Source of the DNA: Mucilaginibacter galii
Lineage (GTDB): Bacteria > Bacteroidota > Bacteroidia > Sphingobacteriales > Sphingobacteriaceae
Length of the DNA stretch: 64,000 nucleotides
Assembly (NCBI RefSeq): GCF_014635825.1
Contig: NZ_BMDO01000006.1
Location: 1 to 64,000 of the forward strand
Direction: 5' to 3'
Positions 36,836 to 44,621 of the stretch are shown here, piece after piece. The notes beneath the pieces were generated by a model, which saw only the letters and a list, made by a program, of their open reading frames with translations, did not search any database and was not told where the DNA came from. Every line of letters begins with the position of its first letter. Position 1 is the first letter of the stretch. The translations under genes and the position numbers were made by a program.

Positions 36836-37762
36836 TTAACTGAACAGATCACCCTGCTTGTTTATCCTGGGCGGGTAATAAGCTGGGATTGTTTCTCCAG
36901 CCAGAACCATTTCCTCCTTTTGATCGGACAATTGCTCCAGTTCCATAGGCCAATGATTAAATTTCAGTTCTTCTGTATCGATGAAAGCGGTATCGATCGG
37001 TGCCAGTTCAGGATAATCCAAAGGTGTAGCTTCCAACGTCGTCCGGTAATTACGGTCAACCGTACAAAAGTCCAGCAGCCTGGAAGGGATCTGTGTCCTG
37101 GCAATCTGAGAGAGACGTTCTTCACTTGGTTTCTCCATGAGCCATTCCCAGGCCAGTTCATCGGTTAAAATGGCCGGCATGCGTTTTTTGGAATTGTGGA
37201 TCTGCGACATTACCTGATTGGAATCCGTAATACCGAATGCTACGGTTATCACGAATTGGCTGGTTTCCGGATCCAGCCACTCGTTATAAAGCCCTGGCAA
37301 GTAGAAATATTCCTGGCCTTTTAAACTGATTTGGTAGGGATATTTGATCATTTCCTTGAGCTCCTGCCCTTTCTTGCCAATTTTGGGGACATGACGTGAT
37401 TCTACGATACCGGTTGATAACACGAGGCAACGGCGGTTCTTAGCCGCATCAGCCCACATCGAGCGATCGCCATTTTCTTTCACGAATAGGTTTTCCGACT
37501 TGAAATTGAGTGTGGTATATTTAGCACGAAAGATATTGGCTTCGGTCCGGGTCTTCACAAAGCCGGGTACATAACCCCATTCGGCCTGTACGATGTCGAA
37601 GTCCTTTCCGTTAGCTGAGGGAATCAAAATCGCGCAGGGCGCGTAATTGAAACCATTATGTACGCCAACGTTCAGAAAGTTATATCTCTTGATCGCTTTC
37701 TCTATGCCTTTTAACCGAATAGATTCGGCGCGGGTAACTTTTTGTCCGTTGTAGTAGCACAT
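36836..37762 (-). CDS. SOS response-associated peptidase (HMCES/YedK)
   Basis: 308 residues, longer than YedK (about 220) but within the range of Bacteroidota members. Cys2 (MCYYNG) is the residue that crosslinks abasic sites in single-stranded DNA. The catalytic glutamate is in STGIVESRHVP, and the final histidine segment is QIHNSKKRMPAIL. HMCES/YedK proteins shield abasic sites by forming DNA-protein crosslinks. It is convergent with dnaE2, its stop lying one base beyond dnaE2's. Its start overlaps the upstream small gene by 52 bases, indicating one transcript. Confidence 0.87.
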   Translation of the reverse strand: MCYYNGQKVTRAESIRLKGIEKAIKRYNFLNVGVHNGFNYAPCAILIPSANGKDFDIVQAEWGYVPGFVKTRTEANIFRAKYTTLNFKSENLFVKENGDRSMWADAAKNRRCLVLSTGIVESRHVPKIGKKGQELKEMIKYPYQISLKGQEYFYLPGLYNEWLDPETSQFVITVAFGITDSNQVMSQIHNSKKRMPAILTDELAWEWLMEKPSEERLSQIARTQIPSRLLDFCTVDRNYRTTLEATPLDYPELAPIDTAFIDTEELKFNHWPMELEQLSDQKEEMVLAGETIPAYYPPRINKQGDLFS

Positions 37763-38013
37763 AACTGGTTCCTCCTGTATTCACGAATATAAGCAGCAAT
37801 AACCTTGCCTGCAAGTTCCGCTTCTTCCTGGCGTCCTTCGGGAACCGATGTCCAGAACTTTTCGCCGTCCTTGTTCTCCGCAATAGTAATATTTAACGGC
37901 TGTTTACTTCCGGGTTGAACGACATGAAAAATCTTAGCGGATTTGATCAGGTGAACGCTTACGTTTACCATCCGGCCGTTCAACTCAACCTCGAATAAAT
38001 TAGGATCATCCAT
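37711..38013 (-). CDS. hypothetical protein upstream of yedK
   Basis: 100 residues, unrecognised. The sequence MDDPNLFEVELNGRMVNVSVHLIKSAKIFHVVQPGSKQPLNITIAENKDG is beta-like and followed by a helix (EEAELAGKVIAAYIREYRRNQ). It is the first gene of the yedK transcript; the operator-like palindrome lies only 12 bases before its ATG. Its 3' end overlaps yedK by 52 bases. A role tied to single-stranded DNA or abasic site protection is only inference from position. Confidence 0.65.
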   Translation of the reverse strand: MDDPNLFEVELNGRMVNVSVHLIKSAKIFHVVQPGSKQPLNITIAENKDGEKFWTSVPEGRQEEAELAGKVIAAYIREYRRNQLCATTTDKKLPAPNLFG

Positions 38014-38024
38014 GAATGCAATAC

Positions 38025-38041
38025 TACTAAAATAATTAGTA
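38025..38041. promoter_or_regulatory. palindromic operator, copy B
   Basis: TACTAAAATAATTAGTA, the most symmetrical copy of the motif, ends 12 bases before the minus-strand start at 38013. On the minus strand it reads ACTAA-N5-TTAGT. It probably controls the small gene plus yedK. Confidence 0.65.
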
Positions 38042-38213
38042 AATATTGAAGTTTTCGCTCCTTCCGAAGTGGTAAGTTGAACTGGCCAGTAACCATTTCC
38101 AAAAATCAGAGCGCTGGTGATGGCACCAGCTAAATGTATGGATTGATGAGGTCAGGCTATGTTCTATGGAAAAAATTAGGGATAAGTATAATATGTAGCT
38201 ATTTTTATCCCCT

Positions 38214-39653
38214 ATGAGCTCAGCGGACAACAATCCCATCACCTTATCAGAACTTGCGGGGCTGGTCAGGGAGCTCGTGGATCAGGCGCTGGGAAAGCAG
38301 TCTTTTTGGGTAATCGCTGATGTGGCTAACCATAACCAGAAAAATGGACGGCATTATTTTGACCTGATCGAGAAGGATGCAGCCGGTATCGCCATCATTG
38401 CCAAACTGCCTACGCGTGCCTGGGCGGAAGGTGCTCAAAAGATCAGCGCTTTTAAAACGGTGACCGGGCAGGCTTTTACAACCGGGCTAAAGGTATTAAG
38501 CCTGGTGAGCATCTCCTACAATCCGGTTTACGGCTTACAGCTCACACTGTTGGATGTGGATCCGAATTTCACCCTGGGCGTGTTGGAAAAGCAGCGGAAA
38601 GACACGCTCCTCCGATTGGTCGCAGAGAACCCGGAGCTTGTACGGTTACAGGACGGATTTTATGTGACTTTTAATCAGGGACTCCCCTTACCTAAGGTCA
38701 TTCAGCGTATTGCGGTCATTTCCTCAACCGTCTCTGCAGGCCTGGAAGATTTCCAGCACACCTTAGACAATAACGGCTTCGGATATCGTTTTGAGGCAGA
38801 TATCTATTATTCTTATGTCCAGGGAGAAACGAATGCACAATCTATCGTAGACCAGTTCATCACCATCTATAAATCCGGGATCAGCTATGATGCGGTCGTG
38901 CTTATTCGGGGCGGCGGTTCACAAACAGACCTGCTGATCTTCGAGCAATATGGTATTGCCCGGGCAATCGCCCGGTTCCCTATACCCGTCCTGACCGGCA
39001 TCGGTCACCAGAAAAATGAGACGATCGCGGATCTGATGGCCCATACGGCACTCAAAACGCCGACCAAGGTTGCTGAATATCTGGTGGCACATAACAGGGC
39101 TTTTGCAGACGAATTGCTTTCGCTTGAAAAAAGCATCCTGATCAAAACGCAGCAGTTACTGGCGCGGCACCACCACTTATTATCAGCCAGGAAGTTTGAG
39201 ATCAGCATGATCTGTGAAACGTATCTAAACCACCATAAACGGCGGCTTCAGGACAAGAGCCAGGGCATTACGCGGCTCGGTCAATCGTTGCTGATGGCTC
39301 AACAACACCGGCTTCGCCTGTTAAGCAGCGGGATAACCGGCCGCGCTCAGCTGGTTTTGTATGGTCACGAACGGGATCTGATGCAGCAGCGCACAGCGAT
39401 TATACAGCAGGTCAAAGGTTGCCTGGAAGACCTGGGAACAAGCCTGGCGCGTTACCAGTCGGAACTGGAACTGATATCCCCGGAACGCCTGCTCAACAGG
39501 GGTTTTGCCCTGATCAAAAAAGGAGGAAAGATCATTAGCCGGGGTGATCAGTTAGCGCAGGGTAATGAAATAGCTATTATATTAGCGGATCGCGAAATTA
39601 AGGCGACGGTAGACGAAATCAAAAATTATGACGGAAGAGAAGTTAACCTATGA
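38214..39653 (+). CDS. xseA: exodeoxyribonuclease VII large subunit
   Basis: 479 residues. The N-terminal OB-fold domain covers about 1-110 (SFWVIADVANHNQKNGRHYFDLIEKD). The catalytic domain follows with ISYDAVVLIRGGGSQTDLLIFEQYGIARAIARFPIPVLTGIGH, the family signature (GGGS, and GIGH near 260). A coiled-coil region covers 290-420 and a C-terminal domain closes with RGFALIKKGGKII. The enzyme degrades single-stranded DNA in both directions with XseB. This copy sits inside an accessory element, so it is likely a second copy. It overlaps xseB by 26 bases. Confidence 0.9.
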   Translation: MSSADNNPITLSELAGLVRELVDQALGKQSFWVIADVANHNQKNGRHYFDLIEKDAAGIAIIAKLPTRAWAEGAQKISAFKTVTGQAFTTGLKVLSLVSISYNPVYGLQLTLLDVDPNFTLGVLEKQRKDTLLRLVAENPELVRLQDGFYVTFNQGLPLPKVIQRIAVISSTVSAGLEDFQHTLDNNGFGYRFEADIYYSYVQGETNAQSIVDQFITIYKSGISYDAVVLIRGGGSQTDLLIFEQYGIARAIARFPIPVLTGIGHQKNETIADLMAHTALKTPTKVAEYLVAHNRAFADELLSLEKSILIKTQQLLARHHHLLSARKFEISMICETYLNHHKRRLQDKSQGITRLGQSLLMAQQHRLRLLSSGITGRAQLVLYGHERDLMQQRTAIIQQVKGCLEDLGTSLARYQSELELISPERLLNRGFALIKKGGKIISRGDQLAQGNEIAIILADREIKATVDEIKNYDGREVNL

Positions 39654-39855
39654 TGAGGCGTTCCAGGAACTGGACGAAATTCATAGCTCACTGGTGAAGG
39701 GGGAAGTTCCGGTAGATGTGCTGGCTGAAAAGCTGAAGCGTACGGCATTTTTGGTGAATTACTGCAAAGACAAACTGCAGGGTGCCGACCGTGATGTGAG
39801 TGCGATCATTAGTGAAATGGAACAGGATAACGGGAAGACCAACACCAACATTTAA
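39628..39855 (+). CDS. xseB: exodeoxyribonuclease VII small subunit
   Basis: 75 residues with the XseB pattern: TYDEAFQELDEIHSSLVKGEVPVDVLAEKLKRTAFLVNYCKDKL, two helices of a hairpin, then a polar tail. It is the non-catalytic helical subunit that binds XseA. The gene overlaps xseA by 26 bases and is followed by a strong stem-loop, so the pair is a self-contained operon. Confidence 0.86.
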   Translation: MTEEKLTYDEAFQELDEIHSSLVKGEVPVDVLAEKLKRTAFLVNYCKDKLQGADRDVSAIISEMEQDNGKTNTNI

Positions 39856-39938
39856 TACACCGTGATCACGGCAACGCTGTGGTCTTTTCACGATCAGGAG
39901 CCGGTTTGGTTCTGATCTGGAAGTAACCTTACATAAAA

Positions 39939-39969
39939 AAGCCTTCCCACACTCGCTGCAGGAAGGCTT
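39939..39969. terminator. terminator after xseB
   Basis: Perfect 9-base stem AAGCCTTCC/GGAAGGCTT with a 13-base loop; an A run precedes it, so it can also act on the minus strand. It closes the xseAB transcript. Confidence 0.75.
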
Positions 39970-40059
39970 CAACCTAAACCTTATCACAATTAGCAGGCTT
40001 AGTGGCCTGCCTTTACAAATTACGTAAGAAACGGGGAGACGGATTGTCTTTAGGGCGTC

Positions 40060-40320
40060 ATCTCATCAGGCAACGTATATTTAAACCCCTTATCTGACAA
40101 AACTCTGTTAGTGTATACCTCCCTTTAAATGCAGACAGGGTAATTCCGATCTTCCTGACCATATCGGGCAGCGTTAACCCCGGTTCATAACGAACGAGGA
40201 CAGCGGCGATGTCCGCAAATATCCCGAACCGATTTCCCGCAATGCAAAAGTGCCTTTTCCGCTATACCGGCCGCAGGATCGTAGCTGGTAAAATACTCTA
40301 CCGCTGCGGGTTTAGGGTGC
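40060..40320 (-). pseudogene. decayed gene with frameshifts, family unknown
   Basis: The minus strand holds protein-like stretches in different frames: PKPAAVEYFTSYDPAAGIAEKALLHCGKSV near 40230-40315, then GIFADIAAVLVRYEPGLTLPDMVRKIG and ITLSAFKGRYTLTEFCQIRG from about 40230 down to 40085. They read smoothly as one protein if two frameshifts are allowed, so I infer a broken gene. I cannot name the family. It lies in the 570-base gap between xseB and a small membrane-protein gene. Confidence 0.4.
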
Positions 40321-40426
40321 AGTCATCGGGAAGTTGTTCTTCAGGAACGAGGTAGCTCTAGGATGATTAAGGTCATTGAAGGCCGTGATGAGGTTTTGGA
40401 GCTGAATGAGCCGCAGGGGCTTTGCC

Positions 40427-40657
40427 TTAACGGTAGCGGCTACGTGGCTGTGCACGCATATAATCGCGAAACATCGCCTGTTCGAAGTGTTTTTTAGAAG
40501 CATCCCGTTTGAGCCGGCGATGGTAGCGCCAAAAGAACAATGCCCATACGGCCAGGACTACGCCATAGCACGGCCATGGGTTTCCCTTACCCAGGGTACC
40601 CCATAGGGCAAGTGTGGAAACAACAAAAGTAGCGATCAGATGCAGGAATGTTCTCAT
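40427..40657 (-). CDS. small two-helix membrane protein
   Basis: 76 residues. Two hydrophobic helices (about 4-22 and 31-46) are separated by a short loop (GKGNPWPCYG), followed by a strongly basic tail (RYHRRLKRDASKKHFEQ). The family is unknown to me. An operator-like palindrome at 40677-40693 lies 20 bases before its ATG, the third copy of the motif, so it may belong to the same regulon as the repair genes. It is the last gene of the minus-strand transfer block. Confidence 0.6.
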   Translation of the reverse strand: MRTFLHLIATFVVSTLALWGTLGKGNPWPCYGVVLAVWALFFWRYHRRLKRDASKKHFEQAMFRDYMRAQPRSRYR

Positions 40658-40676
40658 AACGTTTAGTACTTAAATT

Positions 40677-40693
40677 TACTAAATTTTTTAGTT
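40677..40693. promoter_or_regulatory. palindromic operator, copy C
   Basis: TACTAAATTTTTTAGTT; on the minus strand it reads AACTAA-N5-TTAGTA, matching copies A and B. A second half-site, TTTAGTA, at 40662-40668 pairs with TACTAAA at 40677-40683, so there is an overlapping palindrome. It precedes the small membrane-protein gene. Confidence 0.55.
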
Positions 40694-40770
40694 CTGCGCA
40701 AATATTTGTCAGGCATTTTTAAGCCTTTAAAATCACCTGATTCTCTGAAAGACGGGAGAACCAGCACAAG

Positions 40771-41367
40771 CTAAGCTGATTGCCCATATTTCAACTGGTC
40801 TAAAAATGTGGAAGCGACAGGCGGTTTTCGGGTCCGTATGCCCATCCGTAGCCCGAAAGCCTTTTCAAAAGCATACAAGCTGACCTGCGGAACGGATAGG
40901 ATGCGCATCTGTGTTTTCATTTGAATACGTACATCATCCCCGGTCAACAGCAGCCTGGTGTCCTGCCCTTTCAAACCGGCGGCCACTTTAATATCTGTTA
41001 GGGCACCCAGCAGATCATTACCGAAAACGAGTGTGAATTTTCGCTTTTTGAAGTTTTGCCTGATCCATTGTAACTGGGCCATGCCGGGCAGGTTGCCCGT
41101 TGCGATAAACGACAAGGTATCCCGCCGGGGGTAATGGCCAGCATGCAAAGTCAGAAAGGCTATCGCTTCCATGACAGAATGGGTGATCACCACTTCTGAG
41201 GCGGAGCGGTTCCCGCCCAGCCACAGGTTCACCGTAGTAGGTACCTTATGAAAGCCCGCTGCAAAGATCTCCTTTGCACCACCATAATCAAAGACGGTCT
41301 CTTTTTCACAGTCAAACCAGGCTTGCAGTGCCGGGGGCACCCCAAGCCTGGTCAGCAATTCGTTCAT
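40771..41367 (-). CDS. Toprim-like mobile-element protein
   Basis: 198 residues. The middle part, SEVVITHSVMEAIAFLTLHA ... LSFIATGNLPGMAQLQWIRQNF ... FTLVFGNDLLGALTDIKVAAGLKG, follows the strand-helix pattern of Toprim-like domains in conjugative elements (acidic residue after the first strand, then a D in the later strand), but without a perfect E...DxD signature. The assignment is therefore tentative. It overlaps the upstream gene by one base and belongs to the transfer block. Confidence 0.5.
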   Translation of the reverse strand: MNELLTRLGVPPALQAWFDCEKETVFDYGGAKEIFAAGFHKVPTTVNLWLGGNRSASEVVITHSVMEAIAFLTLHAGHYPRRDTLSFIATGNLPGMAQLQWIRQNFKKRKFTLVFGNDLLGALTDIKVAAGLKGQDTRLLLTGDDVRIQMKTQMRILSVPQVSLYAFEKAFGLRMGIRTRKPPVASTFLDQLKYGQSA

Positions 41368-42131
41368 TAACGAGACATCCGGTTAACGGTTAATGCTTCC
41401 ACATTTAATGAACTTGCCTGCTCCTCCATATCGGTTAACGCATTATGATAACCGGCGCTAAGCTTTTCTGCCTGCTCGTCATGTTTTTGATTGAACAGAG
41501 CATTCAGTCCCTTGTACAGGGCATAGCTTAAACCACCATCGATCAGGATTGAGGCAATCAAAGCGAGCTTGTTCGCCCTGATCCCCTGCGGGTCAATGGC
41601 CGTATAAGCGAACCGGGTATGATCGGGCAGTTGTACTTCTTTACCTTTACGAAAAGCCTCCTTCTGGGCAGGGATCAAAAACTCGCCGTTCACCATATCC
41701 GGAGCCAGTATCCTGGCGGAATCCGAAATGATGAATTCACGGGTATCTGCATCAAATTCTACAATCAGCTGTTTGTGACGACCGGTTCCGTCGGGCACAA
41801 TTTTAAGCAAATTGGCAAACTCCCCTTGCTGTAATTGCCTCGCTTCATCCCCTTTCAAAAACTCCGGCGCAACCGCTTTGCGGTAGACCGGGTGAATGAG
41901 CAGGTTGACCTTACCTTTGGCATCGGGCTGCAGCGATAATTTGGCATCCATGGATTTGATCCTGATGTTTTCGGCTTCGAGGTTGCTGAGTTGCAGCAAA
42001 CTGGTGCGCCCGCCGGACAGCAATGCTTTCAGATCATCAACATTTAACAGGAGCTGGCCACCTGCGGCCAGTCCGATGGTTTCCAGATCCTCCATGGGGA
42101 GTTGCTGCTCTTTAAATTTTCTGAAGTTCAT
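41367..42131 (-). CDS. DUF4099/DUF3945-like protein of conjugative elements
   Basis: 254 residues. The start (MNFRKFKEQQLPMEDLETIGLAAGGQLLLNVDDLKALLSGGRTSLLQLSN) matches the DUF4099 type domain, and the centre (APEFLKGDEARQLQQGEFANLLKIV ... TREFIISDSARI) matches DUF3945-type repeats found in Bacteroidota conjugative elements. The C-terminal part includes a hydrophobic helix near 190-210. Role unknown, probably in element transfer or establishment. Gap of 3 bases from the ArdC-like gene. Confidence 0.7.
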   Translation of the reverse strand: MNFRKFKEQQLPMEDLETIGLAAGGQLLLNVDDLKALLSGGRTSLLQLSNLEAENIRIKSMDAKLSLQPDAKGKVNLLIHPVYRKAVAPEFLKGDEARQLQQGEFANLLKIVPDGTGRHKQLIVEFDADTREFIISDSARILAPDMVNGEFLIPAQKEAFRKGKEVQLPDHTRFAYTAIDPQGIRANKLALIASILIDGGLSYALYKGLNALFNQKHDEQAEKLSAGYHNALTDMEEQASSLNVEALTVNRMSR

Positions 42132-42134
42132 GGT

Positions 42135-43325
42135 TTATCTTCCTCCTCTTGAATAAGTTTGCTGCTGGCCTTCCTCCTGCTTCTGTACTTCGGCGACCTG
42201 CAATGCTACCGGGTTGTTCTTAGCCTCCAACAGCTTGCCGTAAAGCGCATCCGTAGGTTTGAGCTTGAACTTCTCCCCGGTATCGGCTTTTTCCATATCC
42301 AGCGTTTTACCCTTTTTGTCCAATACGTTGTAGATGGTATTATTGTACACGATGGCATCGCCTTTGGCCAGGGCAGTGCTTACGGTGGCAGCTTTATCCT
42401 GGGCCACTTCCCGCTTTTGGCCTGTACCTAATATGGTATTGGCGATACGCTGTGCATCCTTAGCTACGCGGGCGATCTCATAGGGTTCCTCCTTAAGCAT
42501 CTTAACCCAGTTCCCGGTGTACGCCTTGTGCGGACCGAAATCATGGCCGAGTTTGATTTCGCCGCCGATGATCATGGCCGCCATGGCAGCACGGAACTCT
42601 TCCCTCGCATACTCGGCTGAACCGAACTTACCTTCCATCGGGCGTTTCTGACGGCTTTCGTGGCCCGTCCAATGGGCAAGCTGATGGATAGCTACCTGGT
42701 AATAGGCGGTCTCGCTGGGGAACTGGTCCTTCTCGGGCATGAAGATAGCATCCCTTTTATGGTCATAGTAGGCTTCCTGTCCGCCATCAATGATCACGGC
42801 TTTACTGTTTTTAAGCAGTTTTTCCGCCTTTTCGATGGGCGAGAGCGTTTGTCCTTCGTTTTGTTTGGCGAGGTATTCCGCTAAAGGCTCAATTTTATCG
42901 ATCTGCGAGCCGTTGAATAAGAAAGCCACCCCTTTCTCCGGCTTCTCGAATTCTACCAGTTTGGTCTGGGTCACGCCGGCCTCGTCCGTAATTTTGGAGC
43001 CGTCCGGCTTACGGATGGCCTGGATGTCGCTGGTCTTTGGGAAGGTGATCATTGTTCCTTTGGAATCCTTCTTGACGAGGTAACCAGCGAAGCGGGCAGC
43101 TTCAGCGGTCATCCACCTGGGGTCTTCATGTCCCTTGAGGGAAAGCGCCAGGGCATTAAGCGCACTGTAGCCCTTGCCGGTCGTCGGGTTGATGGGCTTA
43201 ATGAAAGCAGGTTGTCCGTTTTCCCTCACCGGCTGCTGGAACGGCGAGGTACCTGCGCCAAGGGAAGCAATGATCTTATCTGCCACCTGGGCATAAAAAG
43301 GTTTATAATTTTTGGATTTTTCCAT
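42135..43325 (-). CDS. ArdC-like antirestriction protein, HExxH altered
   Basis: 396 residues. An N-terminal ssDNA-binding ArdC domain (FYAQVADKIIASLGAGTSPFQQP ... INPTTGKGYSALNALAL) is followed by a zincin-like domain near residue 220. The metal motif reads HQLAHWTGHESR: the expected HELAH glutamate is glutamine (codon CAG, one change from GAG). ArdC proteins bind single-stranded DNA and protect incoming plasmids from restriction. The substitution suggests lost peptidase activity while DNA binding may remain. It overlaps the M23 gene by 23 bases. Confidence 0.82.
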   Translation of the reverse strand: MEKSKNYKPFYAQVADKIIASLGAGTSPFQQPVRENGQPAFIKPINPTTGKGYSALNALALSLKGHEDPRWMTAEAARFAGYLVKKDSKGTMITFPKTSDIQAIRKPDGSKITDEAGVTQTKLVEFEKPEKGVAFLFNGSQIDKIEPLAEYLAKQNEGQTLSPIEKAEKLLKNSKAVIIDGGQEAYYDHKRDAIFMPEKDQFPSETAYYQVAIHQLAHWTGHESRQKRPMEGKFGSAEYAREEFRAAMAAMIIGGEIKLGHDFGPHKAYTGNWVKMLKEEPYEIARVAKDAQRIANTILGTGQKREVAQDKAATVSTALAKGDAIVYNNTIYNVLDKKGKTLDMEKADTGEKFKLKPTDALYGKLLEAKNNPVALQVAEVQKQEEGQQQTYSRGGR

Positions 43326-43740
43326 GATGAATAATGGTTTGATATAAGAATTGTAGAGGATCGATGTAACGATCCCGGTAACGGATACTTAAATGAAGGT
43401 GTTCGCCGGTTACCCGGCCGGTCGCGCCGGTAATGCCGATAGCCTCACCCGCCTTGACTGAATCCTGCTGACCGATAAAGACACGGCTCAAATGTCCGTA
43501 GACGGAACTAAGCGCGCCATGCTGCAACCGGATATGAATGCCCAGTCCGCCATCATAACCGGTATAGGTCACCAGCCCATCCATAATGGCATAGACCGTA
43601 TCCCGGCGGGCGTGCAGGTCAATGCCTTCGTGAAGCTTACGGGTACCGGTCAGCGGATGGTTACGGTAGCCGAAGGCAGAATTGAGCCGGAGGTATTTCA
43701 GGGGAAGGCAGACCAGGCACAGGCTGATCAGCAGTTTCAT
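43303..43740 (-). CDS. M23-family peptidoglycan endopeptidase
   Basis: 145 residues with a short N-terminal hydrophobic segment, then the LytM/M23 core: FGYRNHPLTGTRKLHEGIDLHA (HxxxD zinc motif), YTGYDGGLGIHIRLQHG, YGHLSRV and GEHLHLSIRYRD (HxH). M23 enzymes cut peptide crosslinks in peptidoglycan; in a transfer block this may open the wall for the conjugation apparatus. It overlaps its upstream neighbour by 4 bases. Confidence 0.85.
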   Translation of the reverse strand: MKLLISLCLVCLPLKYLRLNSAFGYRNHPLTGTRKLHEGIDLHARRDTVYAIMDGLVTYTGYDGGLGIHIRLQHGALSSVYGHLSRVFIGQQDSVKAGEAIGITGATGRVTGEHLHLSIRYRDRYIDPLQFLYQTIIHHGKIQKL

Positions 43741-44147
43741 CGCGTGAAGGCCTTGTTCAGTTCAACACTGCGGTTCTGCTTGGGCGCTTCCAAAGCACGC
43801 GCCCAGGTGCCCGGGTTATCCCGTGCAATTTCTAATGCCTCCCAATTCGCTTTAGGCGTCTCGCGTTCTTGAAGCAGCATAATTTTATAGAGCGCTTTAA
43901 AATCGTTGGGCGCCATGGCAGATCCATTCGTCATCAGGTCATTGAACACCTCCTGTTTATCTTTCAGGCGAAGCAGTTCTGCGGGATGATAGACGGCATT
44001 CTGTCCGTTTTCAAAAGCCACGTATACTTCGTGGTTCAGGTCACGGTCATAGTTGACCATGGCGATCTTGCCCTGATTTTGCAGGGGATCGTTCTTCAGT
44101 TCAGGATGCACCATCACCAGGGTGGCGTGCAAATTGTCGTTGTTCAT
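43737..44147 (-). CDS. hypothetical protein, paralogue of the next upstream gene
   Basis: 136 residues from ATG 44147 (MNNDNLHATLVMVHPELKNDP). An earlier in-frame ATG adds an unlikely 16 residues. The pattern VHPELKNDPLQNQGKIAMVNYD ... VYVAFENGQNAVYHPAELLRLKDKQEVFNDL matches the protein encoded at 44199-44621 over most of its length. The family is unknown; it occurs within a mobile-element block and starts about 50 bases after its paralogue. Confidence 0.65.
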   Translation of the reverse strand: MNNDNLHATLVMVHPELKNDPLQNQGKIAMVNYDRDLNHEVYVAFENGQNAVYHPAELLRLKDKQEVFNDLMTNGSAMAPNDFKALYKIMLLQERETPKANWEALEIARDNPGTWARALEAPKQNRSVELNKAFTR

Positions 44148-44198
44148 AATTAAAAATGAATGATGGTTCGGCCGATGCAGGCAAGCACCGGCCATTGG

Positions 44199-44621
44199 TT
44201 ATCGCCCGGTCTTCAGGCCCCTGCCCAGTTTCAGTTTATCTTCGATACTGATCAGAAAGGCGTTGCAAAGCGAAGGATATTGCAGGGCAATCTTAAAGGC
44301 TTCCTTCTGGTAGCCCGAGTCTGCTGCATAGATTTCCAGTAAGGCCACATTGGTGATGGCATTCATTTCGTATTCGTTCAGCGTAGCACCATGATCTTCG
44401 ATATATTGAAACAGCGCATCGGCGTTTTTCAGCATCAACAGGTCGGCAGCGCCATAGACGCGTATTTTCACATCGTCGAAGCCGATATAGAATTCGTTCC
44501 AGTTGATAATGGCATAGGTAAGGCGCCCGATCTCACCGCCCCTCAGACGCGGGTCGTCAGCCAGTGCCGGATCGACCATGATGTAATCCGGCAGGTTGAA
44601 TAGTTCTTTTTGGTTCTGCAT
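44199..44621 (-). CDS. hypothetical protein, paralogue of the next downstream gene
   Basis: 140 residues. VDPALADDPRLRGGEIGRLTYAI ... FYIGFDDVKIRVYGAADLLMLKNADALFQYI aligns with its neighbour at 43737-44147, and both have a helical C-terminal region of about 60 residues with YKEAFKIA-like spacing. They look like an old tandem duplication. It overlaps the coupling ATPase gene by one base. No function is known to me. Confidence 0.65.
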   Translation of the reverse strand: MQNQKELFNLPDYIMVDPALADDPRLRGGEIGRLTYAIINWNEFYIGFDDVKIRVYGAADLLMLKNADALFQYIEDHGATLNEYEMNAITNVALLEIYAADSGYQKEAFKIALQYPSLCNAFLISIEDKLKLGRGLKTGR

